Assembly: GCA_022510705.1 (NCBI GenBank)
Contig: JAFLSX010000004.1
Location: forward strand, 1 to 63,303
Length of the DNA stretch: 63,303 nucleotides
Source: Lachnospiraceae bacterium
GTDB taxonomy: Bacteria > Bacillota > Clostridia > Lachnospirales > Lachnospiraceae
Direction of reading: 5' to 3'
Part shown: one piece after another, positions 25,754 to 34,947 of the stretch
How positions within the stretch are numbered: the first letter of the stretch is position 1
Layout of the letters: the number at the start of each line of letters is the position of its first letter
The notes under the pieces: model-generated
Told to the model about the DNA's origin: nothing
Database searches by the model: none
Seen by the model: the letters and a program-made list of their open reading frames with translations, nothing else
Program-made: the position numbers and the translations under genes

Positions 25754-26446
25754 ATGGCAAATATACTGGTTTGTGATGATGATAAGGAAATCGTGGAGGC
25801 TATTGAAATTTATTTAAGGAATGAAGGGTACTCTATTTTTAAGGCCTATAATGGGGAAGAGGCAATCGAAATCTTACAAAAAGAGGAGATACACCTTCTG
25901 ATCATGGATGTTATGATGCCAAAACTGGATGGAATTCATGCTACTGTTAAAATACGGGAATACAGCAGTATTCCGATCATTATACTGTCAGCAAAGTCAG
26001 AGGATACGGATAAAATTTTGGGACTGAATATCGGGGCGGATGACTATATTACAAAACCCTTTAATCCGCTGGAACTGGTAGCCAGAGTAAAATCCAATCT
26101 GCGCCGTTATACCAAGCTGGGCAGTATGCCCCAGGAAAGTAGTGCCATTTATCGCATAGGAGGACTTTGTATCAACGATGATACCAAGGAAGTGACCGTG
26201 GATGAAGAACCTGTACGGTTGACGCCTATTGAATACAGCATTCTGCTTCTGTTGGTAAAAAATCCCGGAAGGGTCTTTTCCATAGACCAAATCTATGAGA
26301 ATATCTGGAACGAAGAGGCCATCGGTGCGGACAATACGGTGGCGGTGCATATACGGCATATTCGGGAAAAAATAGAAATCAATCCTAAGGAGCCTAAATA
26401 TGTGAAGGTAGTCTGGGGTGTGGGCTACAAGGTGGACAAACAGTAA
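25754..26446 (+). CDS. OmpR/PhoB-family response regulator
   Basis: 230 aa. The receiver domain has acidic pocket D8-D10, phosphoacceptor D52 (LIMDVMMP) and lysine K100 (YITKPFNP). A C-terminal winged helix (about 130-228) ends in VKVVWGVGYKVDK. It resembles VanR-like regulators and is cotranscribed with the sensor kinase 14 nt downstream. It is a reasonable candidate for binding the 11-bp repeats upstream of the vanG-like gene, but that link is inferred from family and proximity only. GTGAGG precedes the ATG. Confidence 0.93.
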   Translation: MANILVCDDDKEIVEAIEIYLRNEGYSIFKAYNGEEAIEILQKEEIHLLIMDVMMPKLDGIHATVKIREYSSIPIIILSAKSEDTDKILGLNIGADDYITKPFNPLELVARVKSNLRRYTKLGSMPQESSAIYRIGGLCINDDTKEVTVDEEPVRLTPIEYSILLLLVKNPGRVFSIDQIYENIWNEEAIGADNTVAVHIRHIREKIEINPKEPKYVKVVWGVGYKVDKQ

Positions 26447-26459
26447 GAGGAGATGGGAA

Positions 26460-29279
26460 TTGAAAACAAGAAAAGGACTGACAAGAGGCAAAAGTATTCT
26501 ATATTACAGTCTGCAGCAGTTGAGCATGGGGCTGTCGGCAATTGCTGTGTTCTGGCTGATAATGTATTCTTTTATCAGTATAAAGGTGGATAACGCGAAC
26601 ATCCCAACCGGCAGGATTAATTATGACTGGAGCCTTTTTGGGGAAGAAACGGCTTTTGATGAAACAGAAGCTTTCGATTATATGCTGTGGAATGCCCTGC
26701 GGGATATCATCCGTTATAATGTGGCAAAAAGCCAGCTGGAGACAGACGGAGTTTTTGACGGAAATAAAGTCATGGATATCAAGGCCTTTGTCAACAGGAG
26801 ATACGGAGAAAAAGCAGAAGAAATCGTTGAGTCGGAGGACGGAAAATATCAGCCGGAAGCAGCCCAGTATTATTTACAGGATCTACTGAAGTGGGATAAG
26901 TACGGTTTGAGCTATGAAGTACAGGATATGACAGAAGAGGAGTTTGTATTTTACTTTGGTTCTTCGCATTATAATACGGTGGACGGCCATCTGAATGCGG
27001 AGCAGGAGGGCATTCTTCATGACTACCTGGGAGATAGCGCGACATTTCTTTTAAACTGGGGGGATACCGATGCGGATAATACTTATTTCCAAATAACGAA
27101 CGAGGCAATATTAGCAGAAACAGAAGAAGTTTTGGTTGAAACCGATTCATCGGAAACAATGACAGTCATCCATGTTGCCGGTGAAAATATGACGCATGAG
27201 GTGCTGGCAGATATTCTGTTGACGGATAATCCCGTAGCGGATGTGTATATAGATCATGACGGCAATATCCGGGTTTTGGTAAATATGCTGGCGGAGCGCT
27301 ACCGGACTGTAAACAATAAAAGCTTAACAGACTGTGTCGAGAGCTGGTCAGAATATGTAACTTACTGCGGCTGGGTAGAGCAGGCAGTCCAGGATATTTC
27401 ATATAATTATAACGAATACTTAGGCTTTGGGGAGCGCTATAGTGCAGAAAATACCAATATTGCTTATAATTTTGAAATGGCAATGATGGGAGAGAGTGTG
27501 CGGGTAAGCAATCTTTCTTCTGATAATTGGGATGGTCTGGACGAATATTACAGAGAACAATATGGCCGGTATATGATCTACAGACCGGAAAATATGATCT
27601 ATGAATCCAATATGGGTTCGGATATATTCAATGAACAGGCAATTTTTGATGCTTTTTCCAGATATGAGTATGCATATCCGGAAACAGCGCGTATCTGGCT
27701 GGGGGTCGATACCTCCTATCCTCTGACGGATTTTCTGGCCCAGGCGGATGCTGCTTATTCCCGGCTTCATCCCTATGCGTATCTGCTGTTGGCAGTAGGT
27801 GCGGTCGGTTTGTTGCTGTGGTTTGTATTATTTTTATTTTTAAGTGTCAAAACGGGATGGCGTGCGGCAGGACGGAGTAAAACCGATGCTTCCGGAGCCG
27901 AGGAGCGGGAAGCGGTACTTGTTTTAAATTGGTTTGATGATATTCCCACGGAAATAGCGGCGGGACTGGGAGCTGCATCGGCATTTTTCCTGTTTGAGTT
28001 TGGGTTATGGTTTCTGTGGGAGTATTTCAGAGGGGACAATTTGGATATTATCTGTGCCCACAGATTCAGGACCGCCTGCATGGCAGGAGGCTTCGTTCTT
28101 TTGTGCAGTCTGTCATTCTGTCTGTTCTGGTACAGCTTGCTGCGCAGAATAAAAGCTCATACACTCTGGCAAAACAGTCTGTTTAAGTTACTGTGGCAGA
28201 AACTGATAAAAAAGCCGGCTATGGCCTTAAAAAAGCTATTGCTTAAGCTATATGACAATAGCGGTGTCTTTTTCAGAAATCTGTTTATCATGGGCGGAAT
28301 TATGGGGCTAAATCTTATTTTAGGCTTTTGGTTCTGCAACGCATGGTGGCATAGGAGCCTGAGTCAGCTGATTTCGGTGTTTATAATAGTATGCCTCATG
28401 GATGCGGGTATTTTTTGCATTTGGTTTTACCACCATTTAAAGAGAAAGAAGATTATAGAGGGAATCGTGAAGATCAGAGAGGGTGAACTGGGCTATCAGG
28501 TACCCACCGATGATATGCACGGCGAAAACAAACAGTTGGCGGAAGCGGTGAACAGCATCGGCTCAGGCATCAAAGAAGCTGTGGAAACTTCCATGAAGGA
28601 TGAACGCTTAAAGGCCGATCTGATCACCAATGTTTCCCATGATATCAAAACCCCGTTGACCTCCATTATCAACTATGTGGATTTATTAAAGCGGGAAAAG
28701 ATAGAAGTGGAGCCGGTGAAGGGATATATTGAAGTGCTGGAGAACAAATCCCAGCGTCTGAAGCAGCTGACGGATGATCTGCTGGAAGCCTCCAAAATCT
28801 CATCCGGCAACATTATCCTGACTTGGGAAACCATCAATCTGACTGAGTTGTTAAAGCAGGCGTTAGGAGAATTTTCTGAAAAGTTTGAAGAAAAAAATCT
28901 GACGGTCATAGAGAGCTTTTCTGAAAAAGCGGTTAATATTGAAGCAGATAGCAGAAGAATCTGGCGGGTAATAGAAAATCTTTTCAACAATGTGTGTAAA
29001 TATGCGCTGCCGGGAACCAGAGTGTATTTGGATATGGAAAAAGGACAGCAGGATGTCATGCTGTCCATTAAAAACATTTCCGCCCAACCCCTGAATATTC
29101 CGGCTGAGGAACTGACAGAGCGCTTTATCAGAGGGGATGTGTCCAGAAATACGGAAGGCAGCGGATTAGGGCTGTCCATTGCCAAGAATTTAACGGAACT
29201 GCAAAACGGTAAATTCCATATTTATCTGGACGGGGATCTGTTTAAAGTATCCTTAAGTTTTCCCATAAAATCATTCTAA
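26460..29279 (+). CDS. Sensor histidine kinase with large extracellular domain
   Basis: 939 aa from TTG 26460, spaced 7 nt from GAGGAG (26447-26452); the frame's earlier start lies inside the regulator gene and is rejected. The predicted order is: TM1 (about 21-41), a ~395-residue acidic extracytoplasmic region, then five more membrane helices between about 438 and 660, a HAMP-like linker, a dimerisation helix with phosphoacceptor H727 (NVSHDIKTPLTS), and an ATPase domain (ENLFNNVCKYA, GSGLGLSIAKNL). The ectodomain has no family I recognise. Such large kinases are common in Lachnospiraceae. The signal is unknown; the nearby ligase/racemase genes suggest envelope sensing. It overlaps the convergent prs gene by 9 nt. 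Confidence 0.93.
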   Translation: MKTRKGLTRGKSILYYSLQQLSMGLSAIAVFWLIMYSFISIKVDNANIPTGRINYDWSLFGEETAFDETEAFDYMLWNALRDIIRYNVAKSQLETDGVFDGNKVMDIKAFVNRRYGEKAEEIVESEDGKYQPEAAQYYLQDLLKWDKYGLSYEVQDMTEEEFVFYFGSSHYNTVDGHLNAEQEGILHDYLGDSATFLLNWGDTDADNTYFQITNEAILAETEEVLVETDSSETMTVIHVAGENMTHEVLADILLTDNPVADVYIDHDGNIRVLVNMLAERYRTVNNKSLTDCVESWSEYVTYCGWVEQAVQDISYNYNEYLGFGERYSAENTNIAYNFEMAMMGESVRVSNLSSDNWDGLDEYYREQYGRYMIYRPENMIYESNMGSDIFNEQAIFDAFSRYEYAYPETARIWLGVDTSYPLTDFLAQADAAYSRLHPYAYLLLAVGAVGLLLWFVLFLFLSVKTGWRAAGRSKTDASGAEEREAVLVLNWFDDIPTEIAAGLGAASAFFLFEFGLWFLWEYFRGDNLDIICAHRFRTACMAGGFVLLCSLSFCLFWYSLLRRIKAHTLWQNSLFKLLWQKLIKKPAMALKKLLLKLYDNSGVFFRNLFIMGGIMGLNLILGFWFCNAWWHRSLSQLISVFIIVCLMDAGIFCIWFYHHLKRKKIIEGIVKIREGELGYQVPTDDMHGENKQLAEAVNSIGSGIKEAVETSMKDERLKADLITNVSHDIKTPLTSIINYVDLLKREKIEVEPVKGYIEVLENKSQRLKQLTDDLLEASKISSGNIILTWETINLTELLKQALGEFSEKFEEKNLTVIESFSEKAVNIEADSRRIWRVIENLFNNVCKYALPGTRVYLDMEKGQQDVMLSIKNISAQPLNIPAEELTERFIRGDVSRNTEGSGLGLSIAKNLTELQNGKFHIYLDGDLFKVSLSFPIKSF

Positions 29280-30461
29280 GTCAACCGGTATGCGCTGGTT
29301 ATAGGCTTCCAGAATACTGTGTATCTTTTCTGTGGTAGCCAGAGTATTGGTCAAAGATACATCGTGGTTCATAAAATCTATGATGGAAGCAGTGAATTTA
29401 CTCATATCGGCTTCTACAAAATAAGGCCTTTGGCGAATCTCGGGAGGCAGATAGGTCAGATTGGTAGTAATGACTTTATCAAAATAGCATTTCTCGTAGG
29501 CTTCATCAAAGGCTTTTAAGCCGTTTGTAAAGAGGCCGAAGGTGCAGCAGAGGTATACCCGTCTGGCGTGCATGGCTTTTAACTGCCTGGAAGTATCTAA
29601 CATACTTTCTCCGGAGGAAATCATATCGTCAATGATGATCACATCTTTATCTTCTATATTGTCCCCCAGAAACTCATGCGCCACAATGGGGTTTTTACCG
29701 TTTATCATGACGGAGTAATCCCGACGCTTATAAAACATACCGGTATCCACGCCCAATACAGTAGCAAAATAAATGGCCCGATCCAAGGCACCTTCATCCG
29801 GACTGATCACGACCAGATGGTCCTTGTCCACTAACAGATCCTCCTCGGCAGCTAACAGCGCTTTGATGAACTGATAGGGGGGAGTAAAATTGTCAAAACC
29901 GTTTAATGGAGCGGCATTTTGTACCCTGGGATCATGGGCATCGAAAGTCACAAAATTAGTAACGCCCATGGAACTCAATTCTTCCAGTGCATAGGCGCAG
30001 TCCAAGGATTCCCTGCCGTTGCGCTTATGCTGTCTGCCCTCATATAAAAAGGGCATTATGACGTTGATGCGGTGTGCTTTGCCGTTGCAGGCGGATATGA
30101 CACGCTTTAAATCCTGATAGTGGTCATCGGGGGACATATGGTTGGTATATCCACCCACGTTGTAGGTGAGACTGTGATTGCAGACATCAGTTATGATAAA
30201 GAGATCCTTGCCCCTGATGGATTCATGGAATACGGCCTTGCCTTCACCGCTGCCAAAGCGGGGACATTCAAAATCCGTTAAATAGCTGTTTTCGATGTAT
30301 CCGTGAAAGGCGGGATCGTTTTTTACTTTATTATTGACGCTCTTACGAAAGCCTACCAGATATTCATTAACTCTGTGTGCCAGTTTCTCTGCAGAGGGCA
30401 TGGCAACAATCTTTAAAGGGGCCACCGGCATGGCATTTTCCAGTTCATGTAAATTAGGCAT
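29271..30461 (-). CDS. prs: Ribose-phosphate pyrophosphokinase, long form
   Basis: 396 aa, longer than the usual ~315. It makes PRPP from ribose-5-phosphate and ATP for nucleotide, His and Trp synthesis. Recognisable parts are VTFDAHDPRVQNAAPLNGF, VVISPDEGALDRA and the PRPP loop IIIDDMISSGESML. The extra length lies at the N-terminus and in the region HGYIENSYLTDFECPRFGSG. This divergent long version occurs in Clostridia alongside a normal Prs in some genomes; whether a second copy exists here is not visible. GCAGGAGG precedes the ATG, and a clear promoter lies upstream on the minus strand. Convergent with the sensor kinase. Confidence 0.88.
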   Translation of the reverse strand: MPNLHELENAMPVAPLKIVAMPSAEKLAHRVNEYLVGFRKSVNNKVKNDPAFHGYIENSYLTDFECPRFGSGEGKAVFHESIRGKDLFIITDVCNHSLTYNVGGYTNHMSPDDHYQDLKRVISACNGKAHRINVIMPFLYEGRQHKRNGRESLDCAYALEELSSMGVTNFVTFDAHDPRVQNAAPLNGFDNFTPPYQFIKALLAAEEDLLVDKDHLVVISPDEGALDRAIYFATVLGVDTGMFYKRRDYSVMINGKNPIVAHEFLGDNIEDKDVIIIDDMISSGESMLDTSRQLKAMHARRVYLCCTFGLFTNGLKAFDEAYEKCYFDKVITTNLTYLPPEIRQRPYFVEADMSKFTASIIDFMNHDVSLTNTLATTEKIHSILEAYNQRIPVDLE

Positions 30462-30496
30462 GGTTTCCTCCTGCGTGCAAGGTTTTCTATGAATAT

Positions 30497-30525
30497 TTTA
30501 TAACATTATGCTAGTGACACGTCAA
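30497..30525 (-). promoter_or_regulatory. Sigma-A promoter of prs (minus strand)
   Basis: Reading the minus strand: TTGACG (30525-30520), 17-nt spacer and TATAAA (30502-30497), 36 nt before the start codon. Its -35 abuts the -35 of the divergent plus-strand promoter. Confidence 0.75.
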
Positions 30526-30542
30526 GAAATTTCTAGTAGAAT
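30514..30542 (+). promoter_or_regulatory. Sigma-A promoter of the DUF512 protein-der operon
   Basis: GTGACA (30514-30519), 17-nt spacer and TAGAAT (30537-30542). It diverges from and interleaves with the prs promoter, so simultaneous polymerase binding is unlikely. Confidence 0.65.
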
Positions 30543-30571
30543 AGGGATAGATGTTAAGAAGGAGCGGCAGG

Positions 30572-31924
30572 ATGAAGAAGCAGATGGAACATGTTATCAG
30601 TCGGGTGGAGAAGGGCAGTATCGCAGAAGAACTCGGACTGGAATGCGGAGATAAAATAGCAGCCATAAACGGCAGTGAAATAGAGGATGTTTTTGACTAT
30701 CAGTTTCTCATTCAGGAGACATACATAGAGGTGCTTGTAGAAACCAAAGACGGAGAAGAATGTTTGCTGCAGATTGAAAAGGATTTGGATGAGGACCTGG
30801 GTATTGTTTTTGAAAACGGTCTGATGGATGAGTACAGACACTGCAGCAACCGCTGTATCTTTTGTTTTATCGATCAAATGCCGCCGGGGATGCGGGAAAC
30901 ATTGTATTTTAAGGATGATGACTCCAGACTCTCTTTTTTACAAGGTAATTATGTGACCCTTACCAATATGTCCGACCACGATATTGACAGGATCATCAGA
31001 TATCGCTTGGGACCCATCAACATTTCTTTTCAGACTATGAATCCAAAATTGCGTTGTAAAATGTTAAACAACCGTTTTGCAGGAGATGCCCTTAAAAAAG
31101 TGGACAAACTCTATGCGGCTGGAATCCCCATGAACGGGCAGATCGTACTGTGTAAGGGTATCAATGACGGTGCGGAGCTGGAATACAGCATAAAAAAGCT
31201 GACAGAGTATCTGCCTCATTTAGAGAGTGTTTCGGTGGTGCCGGTGGGACTTTCAAAGTACAGGGAGGGGCTTTATCCCTTAGAGCCCTTTGAAAAGGCC
31301 GATGCGGAAGCGGTGCTGGACATGATAGAGCGCTGGCAGCAAAAGCTTGTTGAGACGCACGGTCTTCATTTCATTCACGCCAGTGACGAATGGTATATAC
31401 TTGCAGAAAGAGAGCTGCCGGAGGAAGAGCGCTATGACGGTTATCTGCAGTTGGAAAACGGCGTGGGTATGCTGCGGCTTCTGTTAAATGAATTTGAAGA
31501 CGCAATGGCAGAAGCAAAGGTCATGCCGTTCATACTTCACAGGCAGAAGCAGCCGGTGACGGTTTCTATGGTGACGGGCAACCTGGCCTATCCCTATATC
31601 CGGCGAATGGCGGATACCATGGAAAAAACTATTTCCGGACTCACGGTCTTGGTATATGCCATACGAAATGATTTTTTCGGAGAAAATATTACGGTTTCGG
31701 GACTCTTAACCGGGCAGGATATTGTGTCGCAGCTTGCAGGTAAGGAACTTGGCTGCAGGCTCTTTCTGCCCCAGAATGTGCTTAGAAGCGGGGAGGATGT
31801 TTTGCTGGATGATATGCATCTTTCCCAGTTGGAGGGGGCTTTACAAGTACAGGTAGATATTGTAAAATCAAGTGGTTATGATTTCGTGGAAAGTATTTTG
31901 CGCATATTGAAGGAGGAAAGTTGA
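30572..31924 (+). CDS. PDZ/DUF512 radical SAM-like protein
   Basis: 450 aa. A short PDZ-like N-terminus (ISRVEKGSIAEELGLECGDKIAAING) leads into a segment with CSNRCIFCFIDQ, a CxxxCxxC cluster like that of radical SAM enzymes, and then the DUF512 C-terminal domain (FPVTVSMVTG-like region, LFLPQNVLRSGEDVLLDD). The family is conserved in Clostridia next to der and its reaction is unknown. The frame opens at 30551, but the promoter would start transcription near there, and AAGGAG lies 7 nt before ATG 30572. The stop overlaps the der start (TGATG). Confidence 0.88.
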   Translation: MKKQMEHVISRVEKGSIAEELGLECGDKIAAINGSEIEDVFDYQFLIQETYIEVLVETKDGEECLLQIEKDLDEDLGIVFENGLMDEYRHCSNRCIFCFIDQMPPGMRETLYFKDDDSRLSFLQGNYVTLTNMSDHDIDRIIRYRLGPINISFQTMNPKLRCKMLNNRFAGDALKKVDKLYAAGIPMNGQIVLCKGINDGAELEYSIKKLTEYLPHLESVSVVPVGLSKYREGLYPLEPFEKADAEAVLDMIERWQQKLVETHGLHFIHASDEWYILAERELPEEERYDGYLQLENGVGMLRLLLNEFEDAMAEAKVMPFILHRQKQPVTVSMVTGNLAYPYIRRMADTMEKTISGLTVLVYAIRNDFFGENITVSGLLTGQDIVSQLAGKELGCRLFLPQNVLRSGEDVLLDDMHLSQLEGALQVQVDIVKSSGYDFVESILRILKEES

Positions 31925-33264
31925 TGGCAGAGGGAAAGTCCAAGCCGATTGTAGCTGTAGTAGGAAGGCCCAATGTGGGCAAATCCACTCTGTTCAATGC
32001 GCTTGCAGGAGAAAAGATTTCGATTGTAAAGGATACGCCGGGAATTACCAGGGACAGAATCTATGCGGATGTGAGCTGGTTAGATAAGAACTTTACATTG
32101 ATCGATACCGGCGGTATTGAACCGGACAGCAAGGATATTATTTTATCGCAGATGCGGGAGCAGGCCCAGTTAGCCATGGATACCGCGGATGTGATTCTTT
32201 TCATGGTAGATGTCAGGCAGGGGCTGGTAGATGCGGACTCAAAAGTGGCGGATATGCTGCGGCGCTCCCATAAACCGGTAGTATTAGCGGTCAATAAAGT
32301 GGACAGCTTTGAAAAATACGGCAACGATGTCTATGAGTTCTACAATCTGGGCATCGGAGAACCCTATGCCATATCATCCATTAACAAACTGGGACTGGGA
32401 GAACTTTTAGACCAGGTGATTTCTTATTTCCCCGAAAGTGACGGAGAAGAGGAAGAGGATGACAGGATTCGGGTAGCCATCGTAGGCAAACCCAATGTGG
32501 GAAAATCCTCCATTATCAACAAGCTTTTAGGAGAGAACAGGCTGATTGTTTCGGATATCGCAGGAACGACCAGGGATGCGGTGGATACGGATATTACTTA
32601 TAACGGCAGGGAATATGTTTTTATAGATACGGCGGGCCTTCGCCGCAAGAACAAGGTGAAAGAGGACTTGGAACACTACATGATCCTCCGTACCGTGGGT
32701 GCGGTAGAACGTGCGGATGTAGTAGTCATGGTAATTGACGCTTCGGAAGGTGTGACAGAGCAGGACGCCAAGATTGCGGGTATCGCACACGATAGAGGAA
32801 AAGCGGTGATCATTGCGGTCAACAAATGGGACGCAGTGGAAAAGGACGATAAGACCATTTACCGCTTTACGGAAAGCGTGCGCAATACCCTGTCCTTTAT
32901 GCAGTATGCGGAAATACTCTTTATTTCCGCCAAGACGGGACAGCGCTTGCCCAAGCTGTATGAAACCATTGACATGGTCAGTGAGAATCACGCCATGAGG
33001 GTACAGACAGGTGTGCTAAACGAGATCATGGCGGAAGCGGTAGCCATGCAGCAGCCGCCTTCGGACAAGGGCAGGAGATTAAAGCTCTATTACATTACAC
33101 AGGCCTCTGTCAAGCCGCCAACCTTTGTCATTTTTGTCAACGATAAGGATTTGATGCATTTTTCCTATACAAGATATATTGAAAACCAGATTCGGGAAAC
33201 CTTTGGCTTTAAAGGTACGCCTCTGCGGTTTATTATCAGGGAGAGGAAGGAAAAGGATAAATGA
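31924..33264 (+). CDS. der: Ribosome assembly GTPase Der (EngA)
   Basis: 446 aa with two tandem G domains, GRPNVGKST near residue 13 and GKPNVGKSS near 188, each followed by DTxG and NKxD motifs (NKVDSFEKY, NKWDAVEKD), and a C-terminal KH-like domain. Der is needed for 50S assembly. AGGAGG (31911-31916) lies 7 nt before ATG 31924. The stop overlaps plsY (ATGA), so DUF512-der-plsY-gpsA is one coupled operon. Confidence 0.97.
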   Translation: MAEGKSKPIVAVVGRPNVGKSTLFNALAGEKISIVKDTPGITRDRIYADVSWLDKNFTLIDTGGIEPDSKDIILSQMREQAQLAMDTADVILFMVDVRQGLVDADSKVADMLRRSHKPVVLAVNKVDSFEKYGNDVYEFYNLGIGEPYAISSINKLGLGELLDQVISYFPESDGEEEEDDRIRVAIVGKPNVGKSSIINKLLGENRLIVSDIAGTTRDAVDTDITYNGREYVFIDTAGLRRKNKVKEDLEHYMILRTVGAVERADVVVMVIDASEGVTEQDAKIAGIAHDRGKAVIIAVNKWDAVEKDDKTIYRFTESVRNTLSFMQYAEILFISAKTGQRLPKLYETIDMVSENHAMRVQTGVLNEIMAEAVAMQQPPSDKGRRLKLYYITQASVKPPTFVIFVNDKDLMHFSYTRYIENQIRETFGFKGTPLRFIIRERKEKDK

Positions 33265-33923
33265 TATTAGAGAGGATCATCTGTCTTGTGATCGGTTATA
33301 TTTTTGGGTTGTTCCAGACCGCATATTTTTACGGAAAAGCCCATGGTATCGATATCAGAGAGTATGGAAGCGGCAATTCCGGTACTACCAATGCACTCAG
33401 AGTATTGGGAACAAAGGCCGGGTTGATCGTGCTTGCAGGAGACTGTTTAAAATGTATTTTGGCAGTAGTGCTCACCCGTTTTTTATTCGGTGCAAGTCAT
33501 CCGGAAAATATCTATTTGTTGGCTCTTTATACTGCAGCGGGCGTCATTTTGGGACATAATTATCCTTTTTATATGCATTTTAAAGGGGGAAAGGGAATTG
33601 CAGCCACAGCTGGTCTGGTGCTGTCTTTTCACCCTTATTTCATCCCCATGGGAGTCATCGTGTTTTTCGGCACATTCTTTTTAACCCACTATGTATCCTT
33701 GGGGTCATTGTTGGTCTATGCAGGATTCATGGCGGAGATGGTAATCTGCGGAGAACTGGGTGTTTTTACGGGAATGGGCAGGATGCAGCTCATCGAGTTA
33801 TATATTTTGACGGCTCTTTTGACAATACTTGCTTATTATAAGCATAGTGCAAATATTGTGCGGTTAGTGAAAGGGGAAGAACGAAAGACCTATCTCACTA
33901 AGAAAAATAAAGTGGAGGAATAA
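33261..33923 (+). CDS. plsY: Glycerol-3-phosphate acyltransferase PlsY
   Basis: 220 aa integral membrane enzyme that transfers the acyl group of acyl-phosphate (made by PlsX) to glycerol-3-phosphate (made by GpsA, next gene). Conserved loops are visible: GSGNSGTTNALRVLG, HFKGGKGIAATAG and GHNYPFYMHF. About five or six membrane helices are predicted. It overlaps the der stop by 4 nt and lies 7 nt before gpsA. Confidence 0.96.
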   Translation: MILERIICLVIGYIFGLFQTAYFYGKAHGIDIREYGSGNSGTTNALRVLGTKAGLIVLAGDCLKCILAVVLTRFLFGASHPENIYLLALYTAAGVILGHNYPFYMHFKGGKGIAATAGLVLSFHPYFIPMGVIVFFGTFFLTHYVSLGSLLVYAGFMAEMVICGELGVFTGMGRMQLIELYILTALLTILAYYKHSANIVRLVKGEERKTYLTKKNKVEE

Positions 33924-33930
33924 GGGGATT

Positions 33931-34944
33931 ATGGCAAAAGTAGGAATTATCGGAGCAGGAAGCTGGGGCATTGCACTGGCGGTACTCTTACATAAGAACG
34001 GACATGAAATTACAGTATGGTCCAAAATTGAACAGGAAATTGCCATGCTTAAAGCAGAGCATGAGCATAAGGACAAACTGCCTGGGGTCAAACTGCCGGA
34101 AGATATGGTATTTACCACCGATTTACAGGAGGCAGTAGCCGGTAGGGATCTGCTGGTGCTGGCGGTACCTTCTGCATTTACCCGCAGTACCGCAAAGCTG
34201 CTCAAGTCGGTAGTAGAACAGGATCAGATTATCGTGAATGTGGCAAAAGGCATTGAGGAAAATACGCTGATGACTCTTTCCCAGATCATTGAAGAGGAAG
34301 TACCCCAGGCGGTAGTAGCGGTGCTTTCCGGACCTTCCCATGCGGAGGAAGTGGGCAGGGGAATTCCTACCACCATTGTTGTGGGTGCGAAAAAGAAAGC
34401 GACAGCGGAATATCTGCAGAATATTTTCATGAACGATGTATTCCGTGTCTATACCAGTTCCGATGTGCTGGGTATTGAATTGGGCGGTTCCCTCAAAAAT
34501 GTGGTGGCTCTGGCTGCCGGCATGGCGGACGGACTGGGTTACGGTGACAATACCAAGGCGGCACTGATCACCAGAGGCATTACGGAGATCGCCAGAGTGG
34601 GTGTAGCCATGGGTGCCAAGTTTGAAACCTTCTGCGGACTGACCGGCATCGGCGATCTGATCGTTACCTGTGCCTCCATGCATTCCCGCAACCGCAGGGC
34701 CGGTATTTTGATCGGACAGGGAAAGAGCATGGAAGAGGCCATGGATGAGGTCAAGATGGTCGTGGAGGGTGTATATTCCGCTAAGGCGGCCATGGGGCTG
34801 GCAGAGAAATATCAGGTACAGCTTCCCATTATCGAGCAGGTCAACCAAATATTGTTTGAAGGTAAGGCTGCGGACGAAGCAGTGAAAGATTTGATGCTGC
34901 GGGATAAGAAGATAGAGATTTCCGATGCCCAGTGGGAGGAATAA
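33931..34944 (+). CDS. gpsA: Glycerol-3-phosphate dehydrogenase [NAD(P)+]
   Basis: 337 aa. It reduces dihydroxyacetone phosphate to sn-glycerol-3-phosphate for phospholipids. The N-terminal Rossmann fold starts KVGIIGAGSWGIALA. Further blocks are VLSGPSHAEEV, LGGSLKNVVALAAGMADGL with the catalytic lysine, and LTGIGDLIVTCASMHSRNRR. It pairs functionally with plsY just upstream. In many Firmicutes spoIVA follows gpsA; here spoIVA is about 9 kb further on. Confidence 0.97.
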   Translation: MAKVGIIGAGSWGIALAVLLHKNGHEITVWSKIEQEIAMLKAEHEHKDKLPGVKLPEDMVFTTDLQEAVAGRDLLVLAVPSAFTRSTAKLLKSVVEQDQIIVNVAKGIEENTLMTLSQIIEEEVPQAVVAVLSGPSHAEEVGRGIPTTIVVGAKKKATAEYLQNIFMNDVFRVYTSSDVLGIELGGSLKNVVALAAGMADGLGYGDNTKAALITRGITEIARVGVAMGAKFETFCGLTGIGDLIVTCASMHSRNRRAGILIGQGKSMEEAMDEVKMVVEGVYSAKAAMGLAEKYQVQLPIIEQVNQILFEGKAADEAVKDLMLRDKKIEISDAQWEE

Positions 34945-34947
34945 AGT

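Noticed and set aside
20920..26446. Complete VanG-type vancomycin resistance operon
   Set aside because: VanXY, VanY and VanW are not present, two unrelated genes lie between, and there are no mobile-element signs. Only ligase, split racemase and a generic two-component system are seen.
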